Assembly (NCBI GenBank): GCA_012840925.1
Contig: DUVS01000015.1
Location: forward strand, 55,142-119,141
DNA length: 64,000 bases
DNA from: Bacillota bacterium
GTDB lineage: Bacteria; Bacillota; Limnochordia; Darwinibacteriales; DTU012
Direction: 5' to 3'
In this document: in pieces, positions 1 to 8,384 of the stretch
How the letters are laid out: each line of letters opens with the position of its first letter
How positions within the stretch are numbered: the first letter of the stretch is position 1
Position numbers and translations under genes: made by a program
Notes under the pieces: model-generated
What the model was told of the DNA's origin: nothing
The model's database searches: none
What the model saw: only the letters and a program-made list of their open reading frames with translations

Positions 1-600
1 CAGATCGATTTTTAACCTGGTAATATCGAACGGTACAGAACCGAAGGCTTGACACGCATCGACATGAAAAACGATTTTTTGCCTGCGGCCTTGATTGGCT
101 TCAGCAATGACCTTGCTGATCTCAGTCATTTCCTGGATTGAACCGATTTCATTGTTGACCAGCATAATGCTGATCAAGCTTGTTTTGGGGCGGATGGCTC
201 GAGCTAAATCAGCAGCGTCGATTTTGCCGTGGCTGCCAACCGGCAGCTGTGTTACCTGCCATCCCATGTTAGCCCTCAAATAGCTGATGGGATTGAGTAC
301 TGACGGATGTTCAACAGCAGTGGTGATAATCTGTCCCGGTTTGTGCTGAGCTCGGGCGTATCCCAGGATAGCGAGATTATTTGATTCAGTACCGCCGCTG
401 GTAAAACATAGCTCATTAGGATTGACATGCAGTGCTTGGGCAATAAACCTGCGGCACTGGGTTAAGACTGACTCCGCTTCCACCCCTAACAGGTGGGGTG
501 AGGATGGATTGCCGTATTGCTGGTGCCAATAAGGAGCCATGGCTTCCAGCACCTCTAGATCTGCCGGTGTGGTGGCGCTGTGATCTAAGTAGACTTCCAA
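1..600 (-). CDS. Cysteine desulfurase (NifS/IscS family, class V aminotransferase), N-terminal 200 codons only
   Basis: PLP-dependent enzyme of the family that takes sulfur from cysteine for Fe-S clusters or tRNA thiolation. The open frame leaves the window at base 1, so only the N-terminal part is visible and the PLP lysine is not included. Visible family signatures in order are YLDHSATTP near the N-terminus, FTSGGTESNN (PLP phosphate region), AVEHPSVLN, MLVNNEIGS and HVDACQAFG. The start is a TTG at 600-598, preceded by an AGAGGGG ribosome binding site; an upstream ATG is followed at once by a stop. The B. subtilis paralogues of this family differ mainly in the C-terminal half, so IscS, NifS and NifZ-like roles cannot be separated here. 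It faces the same way as pmbA/tldD but has its own promoter and lies beyond their terminator. Confidence 0.93.
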   Translation of the reverse strand, partial: MEVYLDHSATTPADLEVLEAMAPYWHQQYGNPSSPHLLGVEAESVLTQCRRFIAQALHVNPNELCFTSGGTESNNLAILGYARAQHKPGQIITTAVEHPSVLNPISYLRANMGWQVTQLPVGSHGKIDAADLARAIRPKTSLISIMLVNNEIGSIQEMTEISKVIAEANQGRRQKIVFHVDACQAFGSVPFDITRLKIDL

Positions 601-624
601 GAAAATCCCCTCTTTGTTTAGTTT

Positions 625-653
625 ATTCTAGCATATGTCAGTTGCGGCGTCAC
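625..653 (-). promoter_or_regulatory. Sigma-A-like promoter of the cysteine desulfurase gene
   Basis: On the minus strand GTGACG (653-648), a 17-base spacer and TAGAAT (630-625) form a good sigma-A promoter about 25 bases upstream of the TTG start. The rest of the 601-766 gap shows nothing else I can name. Confidence 0.6.
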
Positions 654-766
654 GGACACTTTCGGCATTTGGCAGCGGGATTCCTCTCGATCGCTCACCT
701 CATGCCTATAATGTGGATGCCGACAAATTTTATGCTCGGGTTGAACGGGGCAGGTTATGTGATAGC

Positions 767-796
767 AAAAAAAGGGAGCCGACAAACCCAGCTCCC
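767..796 (-). terminator. Intrinsic terminator after pmbA
   Basis: Read on the minus strand, GGGAGC (796-791) pairs with GCTCCC (779-774) around an 11-base loop and is followed by seven T. It lies just downstream of the pmbA stop, so it ends the tldD-pmbA transcript. Confidence 0.85.
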
Positions 797-822
797 CTGG
801 TCCAACTGCTGCAGGTTTATGG

Positions 823-2118
823 CTATCTGCCGGAAATGGTCACTCCGGAGAAGGCGATCCAGGGATAGATACCAGATCCGAAATCAACCCGTTCTCTGGA
901 AATATCAATGATGTTCTTGAGCATGTTGATTAAATTACCAGATATCATCGTTTCACTGATAGGATACTGGATTTTACCATTTTCGATATAGTAGCTGTTC
1001 TTGGCCACACCGGAGAAGTCGCCGTTTTGGCTTGGGTAGCCGCCGGAATAGCGGGCAACCATGATTCCCCGGTCAATCTGACTGACGATTTCGTCCAGTG
1101 ACTTTTCACCTGGCTCAACCACATAACAACCACCGTTGTTGACAGCCCGTTTGAGGCCGGTTTTATTGGCACCGTACAAAGTCAACAGGAAAGTCTTGAG
1201 AATGCCATGGTCGATAATGGTGCAGTTTTCCGCCTGGTATCCATCGCCAGTGATGAAGTAACCATCGACAATCTCAGGAGAGACAGGCCGGGAATGGATT
1301 ACCAGCCGGGGATCGGCCACCTGCTGTCCCAGCTTATCTTTGTAGACACTGGTGCCGGAGATTAGTGCTCCGTCATAGATGGTAATCCCAAATACATAGC
1401 TGAGGAAATCCGACAGACAGTCAGGAGTAATGATTACATCACCGACAAATTTCCCGGAAAGAGTTTGAGTGGTAATCTGTTCACAGGACTGCTGCAAAAG
1501 CGTGTCAAGGCTGCCGTAGGCCAAGAGCTCCCGATCCAGTTCTTGGGTAGCATAGCCGGTGTAATTAAAGGACGAGCTTCGCTCGCCATCGTGGCCGGAA
1601 AACATGCTGGAAAACCGATAGATGCCCTTCTCAGTTGTAAAATCGGTTCCATTGCTGTTGGCAATATAGCGTACCCGATGGGTGAAATCAAAGTAGGCAT
1701 TATCCAGCATAATCTTGGGATACTTGTTTTTTACCTGCTCCAGGAATTCTTCAAGCCGGTTATACATTGATTCCTGATTGGGCTTGTTGGGTCCGGTGCG
1801 AAACTCGGCCGGTGGCTGATATTCCGCTATGGCATGGGCCGGATCGGGTTCACTGGATTCGGCGATCTCAATGACCGTGGCAATAGCTTGATCAATTGTT
1901 TCCTGGTCCAGTTTATTTACATTATAGCTGCCGCTTTTGTTATCCTTGATGGCGTACAGACTGAGGCCATTATTGAACACTGTGCGGATCAAGGTGATTT
2001 TGCCAGTCTCCACATTCATTTCATACTTAGTGCTCTGTTCCAGTGAGCAGCTGGCATGGTCCATGCCATTGGCCTTCAGCTTTTCCAGGGTATAATTGAT
2101 AATGTCTCGTTCCATCAT
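823..2118 (-). CDS. pmbA: TldE/PmbA family metalloprotease subunit
   Basis: Partner subunit of the TldD/TldE heterodimeric protease. In characterised bacteria the pair degrades unfolded peptides and matures some modified peptides, and the zinc site is carried by TldD. This protein is 431 residues from the chosen start, normal for PmbA, and lacks HExxxH, as expected for the TldE half. It keeps the family's C-terminal glycine-rich segments (for example GGYPSQNGDFSGVAKNSYYI and ETMISGNL). I place the start at the ATG-ATG pair at 2118/2115, three bases after the tldD stop, because GGGGGGCGG just upstream is the ribosome binding site. A longer frame to 2148 would overlap tldD. The very tight spacing implies translational coupling, fitting a 1:1 complex. 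Confidence 0.93.
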   Translation of the reverse strand: MMERDIINYTLEKLKANGMDHASCSLEQSTKYEMNVETGKITLIRTVFNNGLSLYAIKDNKSGSYNVNKLDQETIDQAIATVIEIAESSEPDPAHAIAEYQPPAEFRTGPNKPNQESMYNRLEEFLEQVKNKYPKIMLDNAYFDFTHRVRYIANSNGTDFTTEKGIYRFSSMFSGHDGERSSSFNYTGYATQELDRELLAYGSLDTLLQQSCEQITTQTLSGKFVGDVIITPDCLSDFLSYVFGITIYDGALISGTSVYKDKLGQQVADPRLVIHSRPVSPEIVDGYFITGDGYQAENCTIIDHGILKTFLLTLYGANKTGLKRAVNNGGCYVVEPGEKSLDEIVSQIDRGIMVARYSGGYPSQNGDFSGVAKNSYYIENGKIQYPISETMISGNLINMLKNIIDISRERVDFGSGIYPWIAFSGVTISGR

Positions 2119-2120
2119 CT

Positions 2121-3500
2121 TTACCGCCCCCCAATATTTACTCGACATTTAATTGCCGGGCCACCCATACCTACAGGCATAGGTTGCTTCTTGCCGCACA
2201 TTCCCGATACCGACCAACTCATTTCATTGGAAACCATGGACACAGTCTGGAGCACATCAAAGGCTACTCCGGAGATAGTGGTATCGAAGATGGCCCGTCC
2301 TAGCTTGCCATTCTTGATTTCATAGCCAAGGACGACACCAAACATGAACTCGCTGGTGGTATCAGCTTGGCCGTTGCTGGGCCGAATCAAGTAATAGCCA
2401 TCATCGATAGAAGCGATCATATCATCCAGGCTGTCTTTGCCAGGCAGGATTGCTGTATTGCGCATCCGGATCAACGGCTCATCGGAAAAGGCCCAGGCAC
2501 GGGCATTGCCCGTAGGTTCGACTCGGAAATGCAACGCGCTTTCCTTATTGTGCAGATAGCTCTTGAGAATCCCCTGATCGATGATCACTGCGTCTTGAGC
2601 CTCAGTTCCCTCATCATCCACGTAGAGGGGAATGGGACAAGTTTTGCCCAGGGCATGATGGGCGAAATCCACCAGGCTGATTAAGGGGCTGGCCACCTGT
2701 TTGTTCATGTACTTGGCTGCAATTGATCCGCCCAGGACAAGATCGGCTTCGGTGGTGTGGCCAATAGCCTCGTGAGCCAGAATGCCGCCGAGATCCGCGT
2801 CGAGGATGCAATCCTTTACACCCGGTTCGGCATAGACCCCTTCCACCTTGTGGCGCAGCTGTTCATACAGCTGGTCAATCCCTGGATAAAGCTCGGCAGG
2901 ATCACCAAAGACATCCTCAAACTGGCCCTGTCTGCCAAAAATATCATAGAGCTCGATGGGATTGCCGTCTTTTTCCATGGTGAAACCGACAGAGATTAAT
3001 GATCGGGGATGGAGCGAATACGAGTATGAACCGTCAGAAGTCAACAGGAGCTTTTCCATGTCGAGGCAATTCAAACCCACTGAGCGGCTGGTCAGATCCG
3101 GATATTTGCCGGCGATATAATGATCAATCTGCTTGACGAAATCAATCAGTTGTTTCTGGGTTAACCGTGGTTTATTGGTGGAATAATCATGTTCTGCTTT
3201 GATGGGTTTAGCTGGCAGGGCTGGCTTGCCCTTGTTTTGCTTGCTGTCCAGAAACGCAGCATTGGCGGAAGCGGCCTTGATGACCTGCCGGATACTGTTA
3301 TCGGTGAAATCCGGGCTGGAGGCAAAACCCCAAGAACCGTGCTGGTAAACCCGGGCGGAGATGCCGCTGGTCGTGGACTTGACATTGCGGACATTATTAC
3401 CTTTAAGGAATCCAATCGTTACGCTGTGATTTTTATGTGCTCTCAATTCTGTATAACCTGCAAGTAAAGGTGCATACTTCTCCAAACCAAGTTGTTGCAA
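2121..3500 (-). CDS. tldD: TldD zinc metalloprotease subunit
   Basis: Catalytic subunit of the TldD/TldE protease. The 459-residue product contains HEAIGH (HExxxH, the family's zinc and catalytic motif) at about residues 236-241. It ends in a conserved glycine-rich region with Cys-Gly near VSGMCGKKQPMP and the typical GGPAI segment. It starts with TTG (3500-3498), preceded by a near-perfect AAGGAGGGA ribosome binding site. First gene of a two-gene operon with pmbA. Its own promoter is not obvious in the 3501-3590 gap. Substrate unknown; no peptide precursor gene is adjacent, so a general peptide-degradation role is the safer reading. Confidence 0.95.
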   Translation of the reverse strand: MQQLGLEKYAPLLAGYTELRAHKNHSVTIGFLKGNNVRNVKSTTSGISARVYQHGSWGFASSPDFTDNSIRQVIKAASANAAFLDSKQNKGKPALPAKPIKAEHDYSTNKPRLTQKQLIDFVKQIDHYIAGKYPDLTSRSVGLNCLDMEKLLLTSDGSYSYSLHPRSLISVGFTMEKDGNPIELYDIFGRQGQFEDVFGDPAELYPGIDQLYEQLRHKVEGVYAEPGVKDCILDADLGGILAHEAIGHTTEADLVLGGSIAAKYMNKQVASPLISLVDFAHHALGKTCPIPLYVDDEGTEAQDAVIIDQGILKSYLHNKESALHFRVEPTGNARAWAFSDEPLIRMRNTAILPGKDSLDDMIASIDDGYYLIRPSNGQADTTSEFMFGVVLGYEIKNGKLGRAIFDTTISGVAFDVLQTVSMVSNEMSWSVSGMCGKKQPMPVGMGGPAIKCRVNIGGR

Positions 3501-3591
3501 GTCTATCCCTCCTTGTTTCGTAGCATTACTATTAGTTTAGTCATAGATCGGGGACGTTCCTTCCATAAATTTCCCGGACAAGCAAAAAGTG

Positions 3592-3620
3592 TTGTCAGTG
3601 CTGGTAGATTAGGATATAAT
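3592..3620 (+). promoter_or_regulatory. Sigma-A promoter of aroA-aroB
   Basis: TTGTCA (3592-3597), a 17-base spacer and a perfect TATAAT (3615-3620), 30 bases ahead of the aroA ATG. The short leader leaves no room for a T-box or riboswitch. Confidence 0.8.
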
Positions 3621-3649
3621 CATGGCAAAGTAAACACGGGGGAACGACG

Positions 3650-4963
3650 ATGACAGTATTGACTATAGGGTCAACAAAACGACTCCATGGCAAGGTTCGG
3701 GTGCCTGGAGACAAGTCTATTTCGCACCGGGCTATCATGCTGGCAGCGCTGGCTACTGGCAGATCATTAATCGGCAATTTCCTGGTCAGCGAAGACTGCC
3801 TGCGCACGGTGGCTTGCATCAGGAATTTGGGCATAAACGTCGAAGTGGAAAATGACACGGTTTCGGTCTGTGGCAGGGGATTGGACGGATTAACCGAACC
3901 GGAAGATGTCCTTGATGCAGGCAATTCTGGAACCACAATGCGCCTTATAGCCGGGATCCTGGCCGGGCAAAACTTCAGCACAGTGTTGACGGGAGATGCT
4001 TCACTGCGCCGCCGCCCCATGGGGCGGATCACCAAACCCTTGCAGTTAATGGGCGCGAAGATCATCGGGCGGCAATCTGGCAGTTTGGCCCCTTTGGCGA
4101 TCGAGGGCGGCAAGCTCAAGCCGATTGACTATCAGACTGAAGTGGCCAGCGCACAGCTGAAATCGGCTATCCTGTTGGCCGGCCTGTTCTGCGAAGGTTG
4201 GACCGAGGTTGTCGAACCAGCCAAATCCCGTGACCATACGGAACTAATGCTGAAGGCTTTCGGCGCTCCAGTTGAGATTGATGGGTTAAAGGTGAGAGTT
4301 AGAGGCAGGCATGAGCTGCGGGCTTGCGAGCTTGCTGTTCCGGGAGACTTGTCTTCGGCAGCGTTTATAATGGTGGCCGCCTGTATTGTACCGGAGGCCA
4401 GAGTTGTGATCGAATCCGTCGGGTTAAACCCCACCAGGAGTGGAATTGTTGATATTCTCAGTCTAATGGGCGCCAACATTACCATTGTCAATCAGCGGGA
4501 GAGCATGGGTGAACTGGTTGGCGATCTGATCGTGGAATCGAGCCGGCTTTCCGGTGTGACAATCAGTGGTGAGCTTGTGGTCCGGGCAATCGATGAGATT
4601 CCGGTGGTGGCAGCAGCGGCAGCTGTGGCCGAGGGGACCACTGAAATCCGGGATGCAGCGGAACTGAAGGTCAAGGAAAGCAACCGGATTGCTGCCATCA
4701 CCGGCGAACTGCGCAAGCTGGGGGCAGAGGCCTATGAACTGGCGGATGGGCTGAAAATTGTGGGAGGAAAGCCGTTGACAGGCACCGTAGTCGACAGCCA
4801 TCAGGATCATCGCATTGCTCTGGCCCTTGCGGTGATGGCTTTGGCAGCCAAAGGCACCACCCAGATTATGGGGGCGGAGTGCCTGGCGGTCTCATATCCA
4901 GGCTTTCCACAGACCCTGGCAGAGTTGGGAGGCGTAGTCATTGAATCGGGATCAGAAGTGTGA
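3650..4963 (+). CDS. aroA: 3-phosphoshikimate 1-carboxyvinyltransferase (EPSP synthase)
   Basis: Sixth step of the shikimate pathway: joins phosphoenolpyruvate and shikimate-3-phosphate to give EPSP in the cytoplasm. The protein is 437 residues, usual for the family. Signatures are GDKSISHRA at residues 20-28 (substrate-binding Lys/Ser/Arg), the PEP-binding GNSGTTMR at 91-98, RRRPM at 120-124, DEIPV in the second domain, KESNR, and QDHRIALA near the C-terminus. It overlaps aroB by 23 bases and shares its promoter. The order aroA-aroB is plausible for a small aromatic operon, though the remaining aro genes are not in the window. Confidence 0.98.
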   Translation: MTVLTIGSTKRLHGKVRVPGDKSISHRAIMLAALATGRSLIGNFLVSEDCLRTVACIRNLGINVEVENDTVSVCGRGLDGLTEPEDVLDAGNSGTTMRLIAGILAGQNFSTVLTGDASLRRRPMGRITKPLQLMGAKIIGRQSGSLAPLAIEGGKLKPIDYQTEVASAQLKSAILLAGLFCEGWTEVVEPAKSRDHTELMLKAFGAPVEIDGLKVRVRGRHELRACELAVPGDLSSAAFIMVAACIVPEARVVIESVGLNPTRSGIVDILSLMGANITIVNQRESMGELVGDLIVESSRLSGVTISGELVVRAIDEIPVVAAAAAVAEGTTEIRDAAELKVKESNRIAAITGELRKLGAEAYELADGLKIVGGKPLTGTVVDSHQDHRIALALAVMALAAKGTTQIMGAECLAVSYPGFPQTLAELGGVVIESGSEV

Positions 4964-6074
4964 AAGTGCTGTAACAGAACTGAAGATAACAACTGCCACA
5001 TCCAGTTATCCGATTTACATAGGTGCGGATCTGCTGCCCCGGATCGATCATTACCTGAGTCAAATCGCTGCCACGAACGGGATCAAGGATCTATTGCTGA
5101 TCAGCAATGAAACGGTCTACCCTCTCTATGGCGAGCTGGTGGAGCGTAAGCTGGTGCAGAGCGGCAAAAACGTCGCCCGGTTTTTGATGCCCGATGGTGA
5201 GCAGTACAAGACATGGGACATGGCAGAGCAAATCCTCAGCTTTGCCCTGCAACAGCGCCTGTCCCGGCAGACGGTGGTAGCCGCTCTTGGGGGAGGGGTT
5301 GTAGGCGACCTGGCAGGGTTTGTAGCAGCCGTCTATTTGCGGGGAGTACCTCTGGTGCAGATCCCCACCACTTTGCTGGCTCAGGTCGACAGCAGTATTG
5401 GTGGCAAAGTGGCAGTCAACCACCCCTTGGGTAAGAACATGATCGGTGCCTTTTACCATCCCCGGCTGGTCCTTGCTGATTCCAGCACTCTGGCGACCCT
5501 GCCCCGGCGGGAGTTGACCGCCGGTTTGGCTGAAGTGATCAAATATGGTATTATCGGGGATGAGCAGCTGTTTAATTTCCTGGAAGTCAATACCGGCCAT
5601 ATGTTAGCATGTGATCCCCACTATCTGGAGACGGTCATTCACCGCTGCTGCGAGATCAAAGCGGAGGTTGTGGCTGACGATGAACGGGATCAGGGCCTCC
5701 GGGCTATATTGAACTTCGGGCACACCGTTGGCCATGCCCTGGAGAATGTGACAGGGTATACTGCTTACCGCCATGGTGAAGCTGTGGCTGTTGGGATGGC
5801 CGCTGCCTGCAGGCTTGGCGTGTTGATTGGCAGTTTCAGTAACAGTGAAGCTGAGCGAGTGATCAACCTGCTCGCACAGTATCAACTGCCTACAACGTTG
5901 CCGGCACAAGCCCGTCCGAGTATCACTGCTGCCATGATGCATGATAAGAAAGCAGTGGGCAACCAGCTTTGGTTTGTGATCCCGAAACGGATTGGGGAAG
6001 TGGCACTGGCCAATTTTGGAGAAGAGTATAGTTGGGATCTGCTGGAACAGGCTTTGGATTCAATTACTGATTAG
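4941..6074 (+). CDS. aroB: 3-dehydroquinate synthase
   Basis: Second step of the shikimate pathway; NAD- and metal-dependent cyclisation of DAHP to 3-dehydroquinate. The 377-residue product has the dinucleotide-binding GGGVVGDLAGF at residues 117-127, IPTTLLAQVDSSIGGK at 141-156, and the metal-ligand region NFGHTVGHALE at about 263-273. The start is a TTG at 4941 inside the aroA 3' end, with GGGAGG eight bases upstream. Later in-frame starts would cut into the N-terminal strand. The overlap suggests translational coupling to aroA. Confidence 0.97.
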   Translation: MNRDQKCESAVTELKITTATSSYPIYIGADLLPRIDHYLSQIAATNGIKDLLLISNETVYPLYGELVERKLVQSGKNVARFLMPDGEQYKTWDMAEQILSFALQQRLSRQTVVAALGGGVVGDLAGFVAAVYLRGVPLVQIPTTLLAQVDSSIGGKVAVNHPLGKNMIGAFYHPRLVLADSSTLATLPRRELTAGLAEVIKYGIIGDEQLFNFLEVNTGHMLACDPHYLETVIHRCCEIKAEVVADDERDQGLRAILNFGHTVGHALENVTGYTAYRHGEAVAVGMAAACRLGVLIGSFSNSEAERVINLLAQYQLPTTLPAQARPSITAAMMHDKKAVGNQLWFVIPKRIGEVALANFGEEYSWDLLEQALDSITD

Positions 6075-6095
6075 TATCTCAGGGAAAGGAGCATT

Positions 6096-8339
6096 ATGAT
6101 GCGCAGTGTGATTAATCTCAAGCAAGGTTGGTATTACTGTGACAGCTTTTCTGATGATTTTTTACGGCATGATTTTGCGGGTTATGCATGGCAAGAAGTG
6201 ACGCTGCCCCATGCTAACAAGGAAATTCCCTACAATTATTTCGATGAACGGGATTATCAGTTTGTATCCACGTACAAAAGAAATCTATCCATTGATCCGG
6301 CACATCGAAACAAACGGCTCTTTTTGGATTTTGACGGTGTGATGGCTGCAGCCGAAGTTTATCTTAATCAGGTTCTCGTGGGGACTCATCGCGGCGGCTA
6401 CACACCATTTTCATGTGAGATCACCGATGCGGTTAACTTCGGGGGAGACAATCAGCTGGTGGTTGTGGTCGATTCCACTGAGCGCCCCGATATTCCCCCT
6501 TTTGGCAATGTCATGGACTATCTTTGCTATGGTGGGATTTACCGGGAAGTCTACCTGCGGGCGGTTGATCCGGTTTTCATTGAAAATGCCTTTGCCAAAC
6601 CAAAAAACGTGCTTGCCGAGTCAAGAGAGGTTGAAGTGGACGTCTATATCAATAATCCTCCTTCCCGGGCTGCAGCGGGACAGTTGTGTGTAAGCTTGAG
6701 CCGGGATGATCAAGTTATTGCCCAAACTTCTCAAGCTGTGGAGCTTGATCAGGGTGGCATTCAAGTAAGAACTCTGTACTTAACCAATCTATCTGAGGTG
6801 GAATTGTGGGATCTTGACACCCCAAATTTGTATCAGCTTAATGTTGAACTGAAAACTGATCTGCCAACTGAGGACTGCTTTACAACCAAAATCGGATTCC
6901 GGGAGGCAGTTGTCAGACCTGATGGATTCTATCTAAATGGGCGCAGGGTGAAAATCCGGGGATTGAACCGTCACCAAGCTTGGCCTTATGTGGGTTATGC
7001 CATGCCAAAGAGAGCCCAGCAGCATGATGCTGACATCTTGAAATATGAGCTGCATCTGAATACCGTCAGGACCAGCCATTATCCCCAGTCTAGGCATTTT
7101 TTGGATCGCTGTGATGAGATTGGTTTACTGGTAATTGAGGAGATTCCCGGCTGGCAGCACATTGGTGATGATCAGTGGAAGCAGCTGGCCTGCCAGCATG
7201 TGCGGGAAATGATCCAAAGAGACTGGAACCATCCCGCGATTTTCCTCTGGGGTGTGAGGATTAATGAATCCCGGGATGACCATGATTTTTACACAGAAAC
7301 AAACCGGATTGCCCGGGAACTGGATCCGACGCGTCAGACCTGTGGAATCCGTTTCCATGCCCGCAGTGAATTTCTGGAGGATGTCTATACCATGAATGAC
7401 TTCACCCATTCCGGCGGTGATCTGGTGCTGCGGGATCAAAGGCAGGTTACTGGTTTGGATTACTATGTGCCCTACATTGTGACGGAGTATAACGGGCACA
7501 TGTATCCTACAAAGCGTTTTGACCAAGAAGAACGGCTGATGGAGCATGGGCTCCGCCATATGCGGGTCTTAAGTGCAGCTGGATTGGATCCTCATATCGC
7601 CGGGACTGTAGGCTGGTGTGCCTTTGACTATAACACCCACTACCAGTTTGGCTCCGGTGACCGGATTTGTTATCACGGGGTCATGGATATGTTCCGAATT
7701 CCCAAATTTGCCGCCGATGCCTACCGCAGCCAGGTCGATCCCAAAAAGGATCCTGTCTTGTCCCCAGTGACTATATGGGCCAGAGGAGAGCGGAGTATCG
7801 GCGGAGTGTTCCCGCTGGTGATTTTCACCAATTGTGATAGTGTTGAGATCAAGGTAGACGGCCAAAACAGCGGCAAGTTTTACCCCAATCGGCTCCAGTT
7901 TCCCGGTGTGGAGTACCCGCCGATTGTGATTCGCCATGCCCCGCCGGTATTCGGCCAATGGGGCAGCCAGTGGTATGACGGGGAGTTCGTCGGTTATGTT
8001 GACGGACAGCCGGTGATCGTCAAGAAATTCATCAAGAACCCGGTTGCCACCACACTGGAGATCGAGGCAGACCACAATCACCTGGATGCTGATGGCTGTG
8101 ATGTCACCAGAGTGGTCTTCCGCATGGTCGATCAGGTTGGGAACCTTGTCCCCTATATCAATGACTTCATCACCATCGAGGTGGAAGGCCCCGGCGAAGT
8201 TGTCGGCCCGAAACAGGTAGCACTAATCGGCGGCTGTATTGCCGCTTGGATCAAGACCAAACCAACACCGGGCGTCATCAGGGTCCGGGCCGTATCCTCG
8301 CGCTTAACCAGTGAGCAGATCGAGATCACAGCCCGATAG
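6096..8339 (+). CDS. Glycoside hydrolase family 2 enzyme (beta-galactosidase/beta-glucuronidase-like)
   Basis: 747-residue GH2 enzyme without signal peptide, so cytoplasmic. Order: N-terminal galactose-binding-like sugar domain (1-180), immunoglobulin-like domain (180-280), TIM barrel (280-590), and C-terminal beta-sandwich domains with an Ig-like fold. The barrel shows GLNRHQAWPYVG, NTVRTSHYPQ and DEIGLLVIEEIPGW. The predicted acid/base is Glu391 in WGVRINES and the predicted nucleophile is Glu464 in VTEYNGH. The N-x-K motif of beta-glucuronidases is not evident, so beta-galactosidase-type activity is more likely, but the substrate is unproven. The ribosome binding site AAAGGAG precedes the ATG. 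It follows aroB by 21 bases and converges on a YetA-like gene, suggesting a plant-polysaccharide utilisation pair. Confidence 0.9.
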   Translation: MMRSVINLKQGWYYCDSFSDDFLRHDFAGYAWQEVTLPHANKEIPYNYFDERDYQFVSTYKRNLSIDPAHRNKRLFLDFDGVMAAAEVYLNQVLVGTHRGGYTPFSCEITDAVNFGGDNQLVVVVDSTERPDIPPFGNVMDYLCYGGIYREVYLRAVDPVFIENAFAKPKNVLAESREVEVDVYINNPPSRAAAGQLCVSLSRDDQVIAQTSQAVELDQGGIQVRTLYLTNLSEVELWDLDTPNLYQLNVELKTDLPTEDCFTTKIGFREAVVRPDGFYLNGRRVKIRGLNRHQAWPYVGYAMPKRAQQHDADILKYELHLNTVRTSHYPQSRHFLDRCDEIGLLVIEEIPGWQHIGDDQWKQLACQHVREMIQRDWNHPAIFLWGVRINESRDDHDFYTETNRIARELDPTRQTCGIRFHARSEFLEDVYTMNDFTHSGGDLVLRDQRQVTGLDYYVPYIVTEYNGHMYPTKRFDQEERLMEHGLRHMRVLSAAGLDPHIAGTVGWCAFDYNTHYQFGSGDRICYHGVMDMFRIPKFAADAYRSQVDPKKDPVLSPVTIWARGERSIGGVFPLVIFTNCDSVEIKVDGQNSGKFYPNRLQFPGVEYPPIVIRHAPPVFGQWGSQWYDGEFVGYVDGQPVIVKKFIKNPVATTLEIEADHNHLDADGCDVTRVVFRMVDQVGNLVPYINDFITIEVEGPGEVVGPKQVALIGGCIAAWIKTKPTPGVIRVRAVSSRLTSEQIEITAR

Positions 8340-8384
8340 CCCAGCAAACTACTGATCCGAGCTTGCTGGGCGGGCTTGTTTTTC
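8340..8384 (+). terminator. Terminator after the GH2 gene
   Basis: CCCAGCAA (8340-8347) pairs with TTGCTGGG (8363-8370). A T-rich run follows at 8378-8382. It abuts the stop codon of the converging gene. Confidence 0.7.
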